Positions 54,845 through 63,064 of a stretch of DNA of 64,000 nt are shown one piece after another. The DNA lies in NCBI RefSeq assembly GCF_005217605.1, contig NZ_SZPX01000001.1, positions 124,001 through 188,000 of the forward strand. The letters run 5' to 3'. The notes beneath the pieces were generated by a model. It was not told the DNA's origin. It searched no databases and worked only from the letters and a program-made list of their open reading frames with translations. The DNA is from Sulfurimonas crateris (GTDB lineage Bacteria > Campylobacterota > Campylobacteria > Campylobacterales > Sulfurimonadaceae). The translations under genes and the position numbers were made by a program. Numbering within the stretch: the first letter of the stretch is position 1; each line of letters begins with the position of its first letter.

Positions 54845-55177
54845 CTAAAAGTGAAAATATGGCGGAGATATAGCGTTGTTTAGGGTTTTAAAGTAGTTGA
54901 AAAAGTAGTTTTGATTTGGGTGTAGCAGAAGTGATTTGCGTGTTTTTTTTAAATAGTAACAGTTGCAATGGCAAGGCTTCGCAGAGAGTTCAAGAAGGCA
55001 GAGCGTGGCGGCGAGCTCCTCTTCCTCTAACTCCGCTTCAAGCTCATCGCTTGAGAACTGCAGCATATGGAAATTCTGTACACGTGAAGTGGTAGCATTT
55101 AGTGTTACTTGATTTACGGTTGCAGTGATCGCTCTTAGCGTAAAGTAGTTTTTGCCGAAGCCTTTTGGAAGTTTCAC
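54845..55177 (-). CDS. Possible small Cys-rich protein upstream of btuB
   Basis: 110 residues from a GTG start (GAGAGA upstream, weak). The N-terminal part reads KLPKGFGKNYFTLRAITATVNQVTLNATTSRV, then an acidic run (SDELEAELEEEELAA) and AKPCHCNCYYLKK, a possible metal-binding CxCxC. It ends 30 bases before btuB on the same strand. Codon use resembles neighbours, but no family is recognised; this may be a real metal-binding leader protein or chance. Confidence 0.45.
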   Translation of the reverse strand: MKLPKGFGKNYFTLRAITATVNQVTLNATTSRVQNFHMLQFSSDELEAELEEEELAATLCLLELSAKPCHCNCYYLKKTRKSLLLHPNQNYFFNYFKTLNNAISPPYFHF

Positions 55178-55243
55178 AAATCTCTCACATCTCTATTTTT
55201 CGCAATTATAGCAGGATAAATCTGAAAGAAATTTTCGATGCCA

Positions 55244-55271
55244 TTGCATTTCTTAGACAATCTTGTATAAT
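55244..55271 (+). promoter_or_regulatory. Sigma-70-type promoter for the PAS-GGDEF-EAL gene
   Basis: TTGCAT and TATAAT are separated by 16 bases, about 40 bases upstream of the likely start at 55309. Confidence 0.6.
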
Positions 55272-55308
55272 ATTGTCTCTAAAATGTTCTAAATTAAGGA
55301 TGCATAAA

Positions 55309-57282
55309 GTGCAAAACAACCATTTGAGATGTCGTAAAAATGCATTTCAGATCTCTTTTATATATTTTATTTCTGCACTGCTTTGGATAGTTATATCGGA
55401 CTATGCTGTGGGACTTGTAATTGAAAATTCGGATAAAATTGTATTGGTAGAGATATATAAAGGGATCTTTTTTGTTTCGGCAACAACAATAATCTTGTAC
55501 TTTTTGACCTACAGATTTTTTCGCACCATGCAGTCCCAGTACGACGCAAATTTAGAACATATTGCAAAACACAAAAAAGCTAAAGAGAGTTTAATAGACT
55601 CTAAAAGCGAACTCTCTAAGTATGATACTCTATTAAATACCATAGTAAACAGCTCTCCAGATGCCATATACGCAAAAGATCTTGATGGAAAATATATTCT
55701 TTTTAACGAAGCCGCTGCAAAGATGGTGCATGCTGATGTTCAAGACGTACTCGGAAAGAGCGACGAAGAGATATTTGATGTAGAAGATGCAATAAAAGTT
55801 AAGATAGCAGACAGAGCTACTATGAGGAGCGCTGAAATATCCACGACAGAGCACACGCTTACGATGAAAGACGGCTCTTTAAAGACAGTTTTGGCGACCA
55901 AAGGGGCTTTAGTAGATGAGAAAAACAATATATTTGGAATTTTTGGAATATCAAGAGATATAACAAACCAAAAAGAGCATGAACACTTTTTAGAGGAGTC
56001 AAGAGAGAAGTTTTATAATCTCTCTCATATAGACAAGGTCACAAAACTGCCAAACAGGCTCCATATCAGTGAAGTTCTAGTTGAGAAGTGCTCTCAAAAA
56101 GTTCCATTCTGTCTTATTCTTCTCGACCTTGACGAGTTTAAAATAGTAAATGACTCATACGGTCACCGTTTCGGGGATAAACTGCTTTATGAAATATCCA
56201 AAGTGCTTGTAGAGGTCTTTGATTCTAGCGCTTTTATAGCACGTATGGGCGGAGATGAATTCGCAATAGCTCTAAACCAAAGCGATAAAAAAGAGATAGA
56301 AGCTCTGATGCAGAAACTGCACCACAAATTTGACAGCCCTTTTACGATAGATATGATAGATATTTATATCACTGCAAGTTCGGGAATCTCCATATACCCT
56401 GATGATGTAAAGAGCATGGAGGAGATGTATCAGGCAGCCGATACGGCAATGTACAACGCTAAAAGATTGGGCAAAAACAGTTTTAGTTTTTATAGCTCAA
56501 AATTAAAAAAAGAAGCGGTAGAGTATACGCAGATGGTGACAAGCCTGAAGCAGGCTATTAAAAACAGTGAGCTTGAGCTCTATTTTCAGCCTCAAAATGA
56601 AGCAGAGAGCGGAAAGATCGTCGGCGTTGAGGCACTTCTGAGATGGAAGCACAAAGATAAGATGATCTCGCCTGATGTCTTTATACCGCTAGCAGAGAGA
56701 AGCGGACTGATAGTCGAGATCGGGGATTTTGTACTAAGAAGCGCTTTTAAAACTGTGAAAAAGTGGCATGAGATGGGAATACTTTGGGGAAGGGTGGCTA
56801 TAAATATGTCGGCACGCCAACTTACTCATCTTAACCTTATAAATACACTCAAAAATATGCTTAAAGAGAGCGGATGCGAAGCATCTTGGATAGAACTTGA
56901 GATCACCGAGAGCTCCGTTTTGGAAAATCCGGAACTAGTTATAAGTCTGCTAGAAGAGTTACGAGGAATAGGATTTTACATCTCGATGGATGATTTTGGT
57001 ACAGGCTACTCCTCGCTCTCATATCTAAAAAATCTACCAATAAACAAACTGAAAATCGACAGATCTTTTATTATGAACATAAGAGATGAGCCTAAAAATC
57101 AGATAATCGTAAAGACGGTTATATTTTTGGCAAAAGAGCTCGGCATACATATACTCGCAGAGGGTGTGGAGACTGAGGAGGAGCGCAGCTTTTTGCTGCT
57201 TAACAAAATAGACTCCATCCAAGGTTACTACTACGCAAAACCGATGCCGATGAAAGATATGGAGAAATTGTTGCAAGAATAG
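55309..57282 (+). CDS. Membrane PAS-GGDEF-EAL protein (c-di-GMP turnover)
   Basis: 657 residues from GTG 55309, preferred because AAGGA is eight bases upstream; ATG 55300 is in frame but touches the AAGG. Two membrane helices near residues 15-35 and 50-73, a PAS domain (about 110-225), an intact GGDEF domain (RMGGDEFAIAL) without a clear RxxD inhibitory site, and an intact EAL domain (GVEALLRWKH, DDFGTGYSSLSYL, AEGVETEEE). Both activities are possible, unlike in the protein at 28751. Confidence 0.9.
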   Translation: MQNNHLRCRKNAFQISFIYFISALLWIVISDYAVGLVIENSDKIVLVEIYKGIFFVSATTIILYFLTYRFFRTMQSQYDANLEHIAKHKKAKESLIDSKSELSKYDTLLNTIVNSSPDAIYAKDLDGKYILFNEAAAKMVHADVQDVLGKSDEEIFDVEDAIKVKIADRATMRSAEISTTEHTLTMKDGSLKTVLATKGALVDEKNNIFGIFGISRDITNQKEHEHFLEESREKFYNLSHIDKVTKLPNRLHISEVLVEKCSQKVPFCLILLDLDEFKIVNDSYGHRFGDKLLYEISKVLVEVFDSSAFIARMGGDEFAIALNQSDKKEIEALMQKLHHKFDSPFTIDMIDIYITASSGISIYPDDVKSMEEMYQAADTAMYNAKRLGKNSFSFYSSKLKKEAVEYTQMVTSLKQAIKNSELELYFQPQNEAESGKIVGVEALLRWKHKDKMISPDVFIPLAERSGLIVEIGDFVLRSAFKTVKKWHEMGILWGRVAINMSARQLTHLNLINTLKNMLKESGCEASWIELEITESSVLENPELVISLLEELRGIGFYISMDDFGTGYSSLSYLKNLPINKLKIDRSFIMNIRDEPKNQIIVKTVIFLAKELGIHILAEGVETEEERSFLLLNKIDSIQGYYYAKPMPMKDMEKLLQE

Positions 57283-57309
57283 TTGTTATAAGTGTGATAA
57301 AATCTTGTT

Positions 57310-58635
57310 ATGAAACTTTCACACTTAAAACAGATAACCCAGTACTTAAAAAAATTCTCTAAGATCTCCGCTATTTACAGAGTTAGTGACACCATTATAA
57401 AAGTAGTTTTCGACAGAGACGACGAACTATACTTTGAGATGCAGCGCTCAAACTCCAGAATATTCAAATGCGCATCTTATGCCCGCTCAAAAGTCTACAA
57501 CGCTCCTTTTGACGTACTTCTATCAAAACGCTTTAACCGTGCCAATATAATAAACGTCGAGCTTTACGGCGGCGATAAGATAGTCAGGTTTAAAACCTCT
57601 GTAGCTTCTGCTTACAAAGAGGAGATGACATATCTGCAGTTTGAATTTACGGGAAAATATACAAACGTTATTATCCTTGATGAGAACGAAACAGTTCTAG
57701 AGGCACTCCGCCATGTTGATCTCTTCTCTTCGTTTCGCGAGGTAAGAGTAGGACAGAAGCTCTTAGATGTTCCACAAGCTCCATTTGAGGCAAAAGAGTA
57801 CCCAATAGACGATGTTGAGCAGTTTTTATATGATGAGTACGCAAAAGAGATGGATGACAGACTCTCATCTTTAAAGAAACAAAAGCTCTCGCTTCTAAAT
57901 AAAAAACTAAAGAAGCTAGAGAAACTTTACGAAAAGCTTGACGATGAGGAGCTGCTTAAAGAGGAGGCGGGGAAGCTTAGCCACTTCGGAAATCTGCTGT
58001 TGGCAAATATGCACAACATTAAGCCCTACCAGAGAGTTATAGAGCTGGATGATTATGATGGGCAAAAGGTCAAGATCGAGCTTCATAAAGAGTTCTCTTC
58101 CGTTGCAAGAATGGCTGATTCCCTCTTTACAAGAAGTAAAAAAGCGAAGCAGAGAGCCTCTCATCTGCATATTGAAAGAGAGTCTCTGCTCTCAAAAATA
58201 GAGCATATAAAGCTCTTCATCCATACGGTGCAAGAGGCAAAAGATGTTGCAAAAATCCAGCTTCTCTTTCCAAAGAACGTTCAGGCTAAAAAGGTCAAGA
58301 CAAACGAGGCAATTGAGACTTTTTGGATAGAGGGTTACAAAGTGAGTCTTGGAAAGAGTGAGAAGGGAAATATTGAACTGCTTCAAAAGGCACGCGCCAA
58401 GGATATCTGGCTTCATATGAAAGAGCGCCCATCAGCCCATGCCATAATCACGACAGATAAACAAAACGTACCGATGTCGGTCATCGAGAGCGCGGCAAGA
58501 CTCTGTGTAGATTTTACGATGTTTCAAAAAGACAGGTATTTGGTCGATTATACCCCACGAAGAGAAGTAACCATTCAAAACGGTGCAAATGTGTTGTATA
58601 ATAAGTACAAAACCATAGAGGTAGATACTCGCTAA
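57310..58635 (+). CDS. NFACT-family protein (RqcH/Rqc2-like)
   Basis: 441 residues. The N-terminal NFACT-N domain (LKQITQYLKKFSKISAIYRVSDTIIKVVF) is followed by a long coiled coil (SSLKKQKLSLLNKKLKKLEKLYEKL) and the NFACT-R domain with AKDIWLHMKERPSAHAII and VDYTPRREV. RqcH adds C-terminal alanine tails to stalled nascent chains on 50S subunits. This form is shorter than Bacillus RqcH (about 570 residues), so the HhH part may be reduced. Confidence 0.88.
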   Translation: MKLSHLKQITQYLKKFSKISAIYRVSDTIIKVVFDRDDELYFEMQRSNSRIFKCASYARSKVYNAPFDVLLSKRFNRANIINVELYGGDKIVRFKTSVASAYKEEMTYLQFEFTGKYTNVIILDENETVLEALRHVDLFSSFREVRVGQKLLDVPQAPFEAKEYPIDDVEQFLYDEYAKEMDDRLSSLKKQKLSLLNKKLKKLEKLYEKLDDEELLKEEAGKLSHFGNLLLANMHNIKPYQRVIELDDYDGQKVKIELHKEFSSVARMADSLFTRSKKAKQRASHLHIERESLLSKIEHIKLFIHTVQEAKDVAKIQLLFPKNVQAKKVKTNEAIETFWIEGYKVSLGKSEKGNIELLQKARAKDIWLHMKERPSAHAIITTDKQNVPMSVIESAARLCVDFTMFQKDRYLVDYTPRREVTIQNGANVLYNKYKTIEVDTR

Positions 58636-58648
58636 AGTAGGTAGGTTC

Positions 58649-58664
58649 TGACACGAAAGTGTCA
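58649..58664. other. Small hairpin with GAAA tetraloop
   Basis: TGACAC-GAAA-GTGTCA lies between the NFACT gene and the next small gene. GAAA is a stable GNRA loop. No T-run follows, so it is a weak terminator candidate. Confidence 0.4.
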
Positions 58665-58704
58665 AGCTTCAGTGCCCAACAAAGTAAAATTAAGGAGGGT
58701 TGTT

Positions 58705-59013
58705 ATGGCTATAGGATTAGTCGGCAATGCAATATATGTAAATCAGCAGACCGCATCTGCTACAGCTTTGCAAAATGCTCATAACAACCGTGTAGAGTTT
58801 CAAAATATGATAGCTCAGGCGGCGGCGCAGGAGAAAGAGAAAGAGGTTCTTGAAGTTCGTCCTGCAGAGGAAGTTCATGAAATAGATCCTGACCGTGAGC
58901 ATGAAAAAAATGAGGCGGATCAGGAGAGTGCAAGAAACAAGAAACGCCAAAAGCCTGAGGAAGAGGAAAAAGAGAGCTCCCCGCCTCTGCATATACTAGA
59001 TATTAAAGTCTGA
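58705..59013 (+). CDS. Small acidic, highly charged hypothetical protein
   Basis: 102 residues from ATG 58705 with a strong TAAGGAGGGT upstream. The N-terminal 45 residues are Ala/Gln/Asn-rich (NAIYVNQQTASATALQNAHNN); the rest is dominated by Glu and Lys and is probably disordered, ending PPLHILDIKV. The good ribosome-binding site suggests real expression. No family is recognised. Confidence 0.7.
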   Translation: MAIGLVGNAIYVNQQTASATALQNAHNNRVEFQNMIAQAAAQEKEKEVLEVRPAEEVHEIDPDREHEKNEADQESARNKKRQKPEEEEKESSPPLHILDIKV

Positions 59014-59037
59014 TTTGATATAATTACTAATGTTACG

Positions 59038-59119
59038 CACTAAAACGAACGCGTCCGTTTTAGTGGCAGGGACAGATGTCCCTTGCAACCCCCTAAAGCT
59101 ACGAAAAACAAGTTTTTCG
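59038..59119. other. Three consecutive hairpins upstream of cdsA
   Basis: Hairpin 1 (59038-59065): CACTAAAACG / CGTTTTAGTG with an ACGCGT core. Hairpin 2 (59067-59086): GGGACA-GA-TGTCCC with GCA/TGC flanks. Hairpin 3 (59102-59119): CGAAAAAC-AA-GTTTTTCG. A TATAAT follows at 59125. Terminator of the upstream gene, a structured RNA or a small repeat element are all possible. Confidence 0.6.
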
Positions 59120-59148
59120 AGAGTTATAATATTTTTGCAGGATTTTTT

Positions 59149-59904
59149 ATGAGTATATTTACGGCTTCCAAAGATAGAGTGACTACAGGCTTGGCACTTG
59201 TCGCAGGAGTGCTTGTCATAGGTTTTATAGATAGTTTTTTTCTTATGTGGCTCTTTCTTGGAGCGGTATATCTTCTAGCCTTCAAAGAGGCGATGAACCT
59301 TTTTGAAATAAACAACAGCGATCTTATCTACTACGCCGTTGGAATATGGCTTCTCGCAGCGATCTACCCTTACGGTGATGACCTGTTTGTCTTGGCCGGT
59401 GTCGCTTACGCAAGTGCAGTTGCATACAACAGAGAGCTCACTTGGAAAAATTTCCTCCCATTTATCTACCCGACAGCAGGAATGCTTTTTATACTGACTA
59501 TGTATATGGAGTATGGAGTTCTATCACTTCTGTGGCTCTTGGTGGTCGTTGCTATGACTGATGTCGGAGCTTATGCGGTCGGCAAAAGCATTGGCAAGAC
59601 CCCTTTTAGCCCGACATCTCCTAACAAAACTATGGAGGGAGTTGTAGGCGGTGTCGTTGTGGCAACAACGGCGGGTATGTTTGTCGGTCTTGGCGTAGTC
59701 GATCTGGGAACCTCTTTTATCATCTCTTTTATGGTGGCTGTTGGCTCCATTTTCGGCGATCTCTTTGAGAGTTCACTCAAGCGCAGTGCAGGTGTAAAGG
59801 ACAGCGGAAACATCCTACCAGGTCATGGCGGAATGCTTGATCGCATAGACGGCTACCTTTTTGGAGCTATCGTTATGCTCGTACTTCTTCGCGGACTTGT
59901 TTAA
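59149..59904 (+). CDS. cdsA: Phosphatidate cytidylyltransferase
   Basis: 251 residues from ATG 59149 (AGGA upstream; an in-frame start at 59083 would run through the hairpin block). Seven or so membrane helices and the signature KRSAGVKDSGNILPGHGGMLDRIDG near the C-terminus. Makes CDP-diacylglycerol for phospholipid synthesis. Its TAA directly abuts the dxr start. Confidence 0.95.
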   Translation: MSIFTASKDRVTTGLALVAGVLVIGFIDSFFLMWLFLGAVYLLAFKEAMNLFEINNSDLIYYAVGIWLLAAIYPYGDDLFVLAGVAYASAVAYNRELTWKNFLPFIYPTAGMLFILTMYMEYGVLSLLWLLVVVAMTDVGAYAVGKSIGKTPFSPTSPNKTMEGVVGGVVVATTAGMFVGLGVVDLGTSFIISFMVAVGSIFGDLFESSLKRSAGVKDSGNILPGHGGMLDRIDGYLFGAIVMLVLLRGLV

Positions 59905-60966
59905 TTGATACTACTAGGCTCCACAGGCTCGATCGGCGTAAACACTTTAGAGGTGGCAAAAAAGTTCTCAATAGAGGTTGAGGTACTCGTCGCGGGCAAT
60001 AATATCTCTCTTTTAAACACCCAGATAAAAGAGCACAATCCAAAAACAGTCGTTATTGCAAACAGAGATGATCTGCATAAAGTAGAGCATAAAAACGTTT
60101 TCTGTGGAGAAGAGGCGATTTTAAGAGCGATAGAGGAGTCAAGCAGTGAGCTTGTAGTAAATGCGCTTGTCGGCTTTTTAGGACTTCGCCCCACACTTAC
60201 AGCGCTTAAATGCAACAAAAGAGTCGCTCTTGCAAATAAAGAATCACTCGTTGCGTGCGGAGCATTTATAGACACTTCAAAGATTCAGCCCATAGACAGC
60301 GAACATTTCGGTCTTTGGTACCTGATGCAAGAGCGTCCTGTTGATAAGATGATTATCACGGCAAGCGGCGGAGCATTTCGCGACTGGGAGATAGAGAGGC
60401 TTAAAAATGCAACTTTGGCAGACACTCAAAAACACCCAAACTGGTCGATGGGGCAAAAGATAACCATAGACAGTGCGACCATGATGAACAAGATGTTTGA
60501 ACTCTTAGAGGCAAGATGGCTATTTGGTGAGGGCAGATACGACGCTATTATAGAGACAAAATCGCTCATCCACGCGCTAATCGACTTTAAAGACGGCTCA
60601 ACAACTGCACACTTCGCCAATGCAAATATGCAGCTCCCGATCGCTTTTGCACTAAATACCACGATGCAGGAGAATATCCTCCCGCATGTAGACCTGCTAA
60701 AAGTGGGCTCTTTGGAGTTTCGTGAGATAACCACGGACAGATACCCTCTATGGCAGATAAAAGATGAACTGCTTAAAAATCCTGCAAGAGGCGTTGTCGT
60801 AAATGCGGCAAACGAGGCGGCAATAGAGAAGTTTATCGCCCGTGAGATAGGTTTTATGGATATAGCAAAAACTGTTATAAGAGCATATGAGAAGTTTGAC
60901 ACAGCACCCAAAAGCGTTGATGATGTGTTTGGGCTTGATGAAGAAGTGAGAAGCTTTATAAGATAA
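59905..60966 (+). CDS. dxr: 1-deoxy-D-xylulose 5-phosphate reductoisomerase
   Basis: 353 residues, starting at TTG 59905 immediately after the cdsA stop; the NADPH loop LLGSTGSIG starts at residue 3, so a later start is excluded. ANKESLVACG, ASGGAFRDW and GQKITIDSATMMNK are the metal and substrate motifs. Second step of the MEP isoprenoid pathway. A little shorter than usual (about 390). Confidence 0.95.
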   Translation: MILLGSTGSIGVNTLEVAKKFSIEVEVLVAGNNISLLNTQIKEHNPKTVVIANRDDLHKVEHKNVFCGEEAILRAIEESSSELVVNALVGFLGLRPTLTALKCNKRVALANKESLVACGAFIDTSKIQPIDSEHFGLWYLMQERPVDKMIITASGGAFRDWEIERLKNATLADTQKHPNWSMGQKITIDSATMMNKMFELLEARWLFGEGRYDAIIETKSLIHALIDFKDGSTTAHFANANMQLPIAFALNTTMQENILPHVDLLKVGSLEFREITTDRYPLWQIKDELLKNPARGVVVNAANEAAIEKFIAREIGFMDIAKTVIRAYEKFDTAPKSVDDVFGLDEEVRSFIR

Positions 60967-61074
60967 TTTTTGTACTCTTATGGTATAAATATTCTTAGTT
61001 TTATATTAGAGCATATATTTAAGTTCTGAAAAATTTATATATTTTATATATTCAAGTCTAAGGAAATTATACAA

Positions 61075-61692
61075 ATGAAATTTAATGATTTAGATTTAAA
61101 AAACTGGAAAGAGTGTGACATAAACACAGACTCTCTTTGGCTTATAAATGAGCGTGATAAAAGTGGAAAACATAAAAATATCTATCACGGAAACTTCATT
61201 CCTCAGATTCCAAATCAACTTATAAGACGTTATACAAAAGAAAATGAGGTTGTTTTAGAACCCTTTATGGGAAGCGGAACTACACTTTTTGAGTGTGAAA
61301 AACTTAGTCGTAAATATATAGGTTTTGATATAAACCCAGTGATGTTTGAATATGTAAACAATGCAATGAGTGATGAAACATATAAGCATAATTTTTATAT
61401 TAACCATTGTAATAGTTTAGATAATGAGCAAGTGGATGAGAATATCCAAAATGCAAATGAAAAACTTCAAACTAAAGGTGTCCAATTTGTACTTATGCAC
61501 CAACCTTATATGGATATAGTGAAGTTTACAGAAGATGAAAATGATATGTCAAAGATAGATAATATCAATGAGTTTGTAAAAAAGTTTAAAATCATTTGTG
61601 AAAATAGCTTAAAACATCTTGATAAAAATAGATATTTTGCTGTTGTTATTGGGGATGTTTATAAAAATGGGGGAAAATCTTATGACTTATGA
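61075..61692 (+). CDS. DNA N4/N6 methyltransferase, probably truncated
   Basis: 205 residues. Motif I is LEPFMGSGTT and the catalytic motif is LMHQPYMDIVKFT, where relatives have HPPY or DPPY: the first Pro is Gln. The protein ends at GDVYKNGGKSYDL, where I expect another ~50-60 residues after a GDxYxxG segment. The last bases overlap the endonuclease gene. The region is clearly richer in AT than its flanks, suggesting transfer. It pairs with the HNH endonuclease as a type II system. Activity is uncertain. Confidence 0.7.
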   Translation: MKFNDLDLKNWKECDINTDSLWLINERDKSGKHKNIYHGNFIPQIPNQLIRRYTKENEVVLEPFMGSGTTLFECEKLSRKYIGFDINPVMFEYVNNAMSDETYKHNFYINHCNSLDNEQVDENIQNANEKLQTKGVQFVLMHQPYMDIVKFTEDENDMSKIDNINEFVKKFKIICENSLKHLDKNRYFAVVIGDVYKNGGKSYDL

Positions 61693-62350
61693 AAAAGCAA
61701 TGGAAAAAGTCATGATTGAAAATGGTGGCTTTGCACCTTTAAAATTGATTTATGAAAACATAGAGAAGTACAGAAAAAATACTGGAAAAACACCTGATAG
61801 GACTATTCAAGAAAGAGCTCAAAGGTGTTTTACTCGAATAGCAAAAGGTATCTATTGCACAGAAGAATTTGCTATGCAACTAGAGCAAGATAATAAGGGT
61901 TACTTGGAAATAAGTTCTAAGAATAATGTTGTTTTTAAACCTATAAAAATAACTCAAGAAACTGAACGAATTGGTTCACAAAAAATTAGAATAGGACACA
62001 GTACTTTTAGAGACAAGTTAATAAATGATTTAAAACAGTGCCCAATTACACATATTGATGATACAAAATTATTAATTGCAAGTCATATAAAGCCTTGGGT
62101 ACTAAGTAACAATGAAGAACGATTAGATGTAAATAATGGTTTTTTATTATCTCCATTGTTTGACAAACTGTTTGATAAAAGTGTTGGACTGATTACATTT
62201 ACAGATAAAAAAGAAATTTTGTTATCAAAACGGCTTAAGAATAATATTAATAAGATAGGAGTTATTCACAGGCAAATTATTGAAGATTTGCCAGTTGTTG
62301 GTAGAGAAGAATTTTTAGAATATCATAGAAAATATATTTTTCAAGGATGA
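61682..62350 (+). CDS. HNH endonuclease, likely type II restriction enzyme
   Basis: 222 residues from ATG 61682 (GGGGGAAAA upstream; overlaps the methyltransferase by 11 bases). An N-terminal winged-helix-like part (MTYEKAMEKVMIENGGFAPLKL...) is followed by the HNH_2-type core CPITHIDDTKLLIASHIKPW and NNGFLLSPLFDKLFDKSVGLITF with conserved His and Asn. This core is typical of restriction endonucleases paired with DNA methyltransferases. The core looks intact. Confidence 0.8.
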   Translation: MTYEKAMEKVMIENGGFAPLKLIYENIEKYRKNTGKTPDRTIQERAQRCFTRIAKGIYCTEEFAMQLEQDNKGYLEISSKNNVVFKPIKITQETERIGSQKIRIGHSTFRDKLINDLKQCPITHIDDTKLLIASHIKPWVLSNNEERLDVNNGFLLSPLFDKLFDKSVGLITFTDKKEILLSKRLKNNINKIGVIHRQIIEDLPVVGREEFLEYHRKYIFQG

Positions 62351-62583
62351 ATGAAATGCAAGAATATTATTTTGAATATAGAGGTGGTGAAATTGTAGCC
62401 ACAGTTAAAGCCACCTCTTTAAGTGAAGCTTTAGACAAGTTTGATAAAAAGCAAGATGTGACATACGACATTGAAGTAAATATGTTATTGCCAGATATGT
62501 GGACATATGAATGCGATGAGTTAGCAATTGTGGCGAAAGAAGAATTCTATAGACAACAAGAAGATGATGATGAAGACATTTAA
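62347..62583 (+). CDS. Small acidic hypothetical protein in the restriction cassette
   Basis: 78 residues (or 75 from ATG 62356, which has better-spaced AAGGATGA). The ATG overlaps the endonuclease stop. Sequence EYYFEYRGGEIVATVKATSLSEALDKFD with a strongly acidic tail (QQEDDDEDI). No family recognised; translational coupling and codon style suggest it belongs to the cassette. Confidence 0.55.
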   Translation: MNEMQEYYFEYRGGEIVATVKATSLSEALDKFDKKQDVTYDIEVNMLLPDMWTYECDELAIVAKEEFYRQQEDDDEDI

Positions 62584-62788
62584 ATACTTACTAGAAGTCG
62601 AAATAGTTATTGATGAGGAAAATATCAACAAAAAGTACCCAAACTATAAATTCAATTATGATTCTATAGAAGAGTTTGCTAGTTCTTTAGTTCCTGAAGA
62701 AAGCTATGAAGGAGATACAGATACGTCTAAAGATGGTTTGGAACAATGGGGATATAGTATCACAAAAAAGCGAGCTAGGATAAAATAA
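62564..62788 (+). CDS. Small hypothetical protein in the restriction cassette
   Basis: 74 residues from the first of three consecutive in-frame ATGs (62564, 62567, 62570). Overlaps the preceding gene by 20 bases in another frame. Contains ENINKKYPNYKFNYDSIEEFASSLV and a basic tail (KKRARIK). No family recognised. Confidence 0.5.
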   Translation: MMMKTFKYLLEVEIVIDEENINKKYPNYKFNYDSIEEFASSLVPEESYEGDTDTSKDGLEQWGYSITKKRARIK

Positions 62789-62931
62789 TGAGGTTTAATT
62801 TATTTATAAAAATAAAAAATAATGACTTAAAAACCAAAGAGTATCAAAGGTTTAAAGCAGATAAGACAGAGAATAGAAACCATACGGCAAGTAGTACTTT
62901 TGAATATCTACATATCTTAGAGAAGTTATAA
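62788..62931 (+). CDS. Possible 47-residue protein
   Basis: ATG overlaps the preceding TAA (TAATG), indicating coupling. The product is basic, with TASSTFEYLHILEKL at its end. Too short to assign; it could be a remnant. Confidence 0.4.
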   Translation: MRFNLFIKIKNNDLKTKEYQRFKADKTENRNHTASSTFEYLHILEKL

Positions 62932-63057
62932 ATGACAGAAAATATTGAAAAAGCTACAAGCGGCGGTGATCTGCTCACTTGGAGCATTATGTTTGGATTG
63001 CTCATTGTTGTTGCAATAGGTTTGGCTATTTGGGATAAAAAGAGCAGTAAGGAGTAG
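62932..63057 (+). CDS. 41-residue single-pass membrane protein
   Basis: ATG follows the previous stop without a gap (TAAATG). The product has a polar N-terminus ([15 protein letters not shown]), one membrane helix ([19 protein letters not shown]) and a short DKKSSKE tail. It lies seven bases before tsaD and shares its direction. Function unknown; its composition fits the chromosome better than the cassette. Confidence 0.55.
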   Translation: MTENIEKATSGGDLLTWSIMFGLLIVVAIGLAIWDKKSSKE

Positions 63058-63064
63058 ATTACAG

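Noticed and set aside
54815-55300. Possible cobalamin riboswitch upstream of btuB
   Set aside because: I looked for a B12-box-like sequence and a GCCACTG-type element on the minus strand and found none I could defend. A covariance search is needed before claiming presence or absence.
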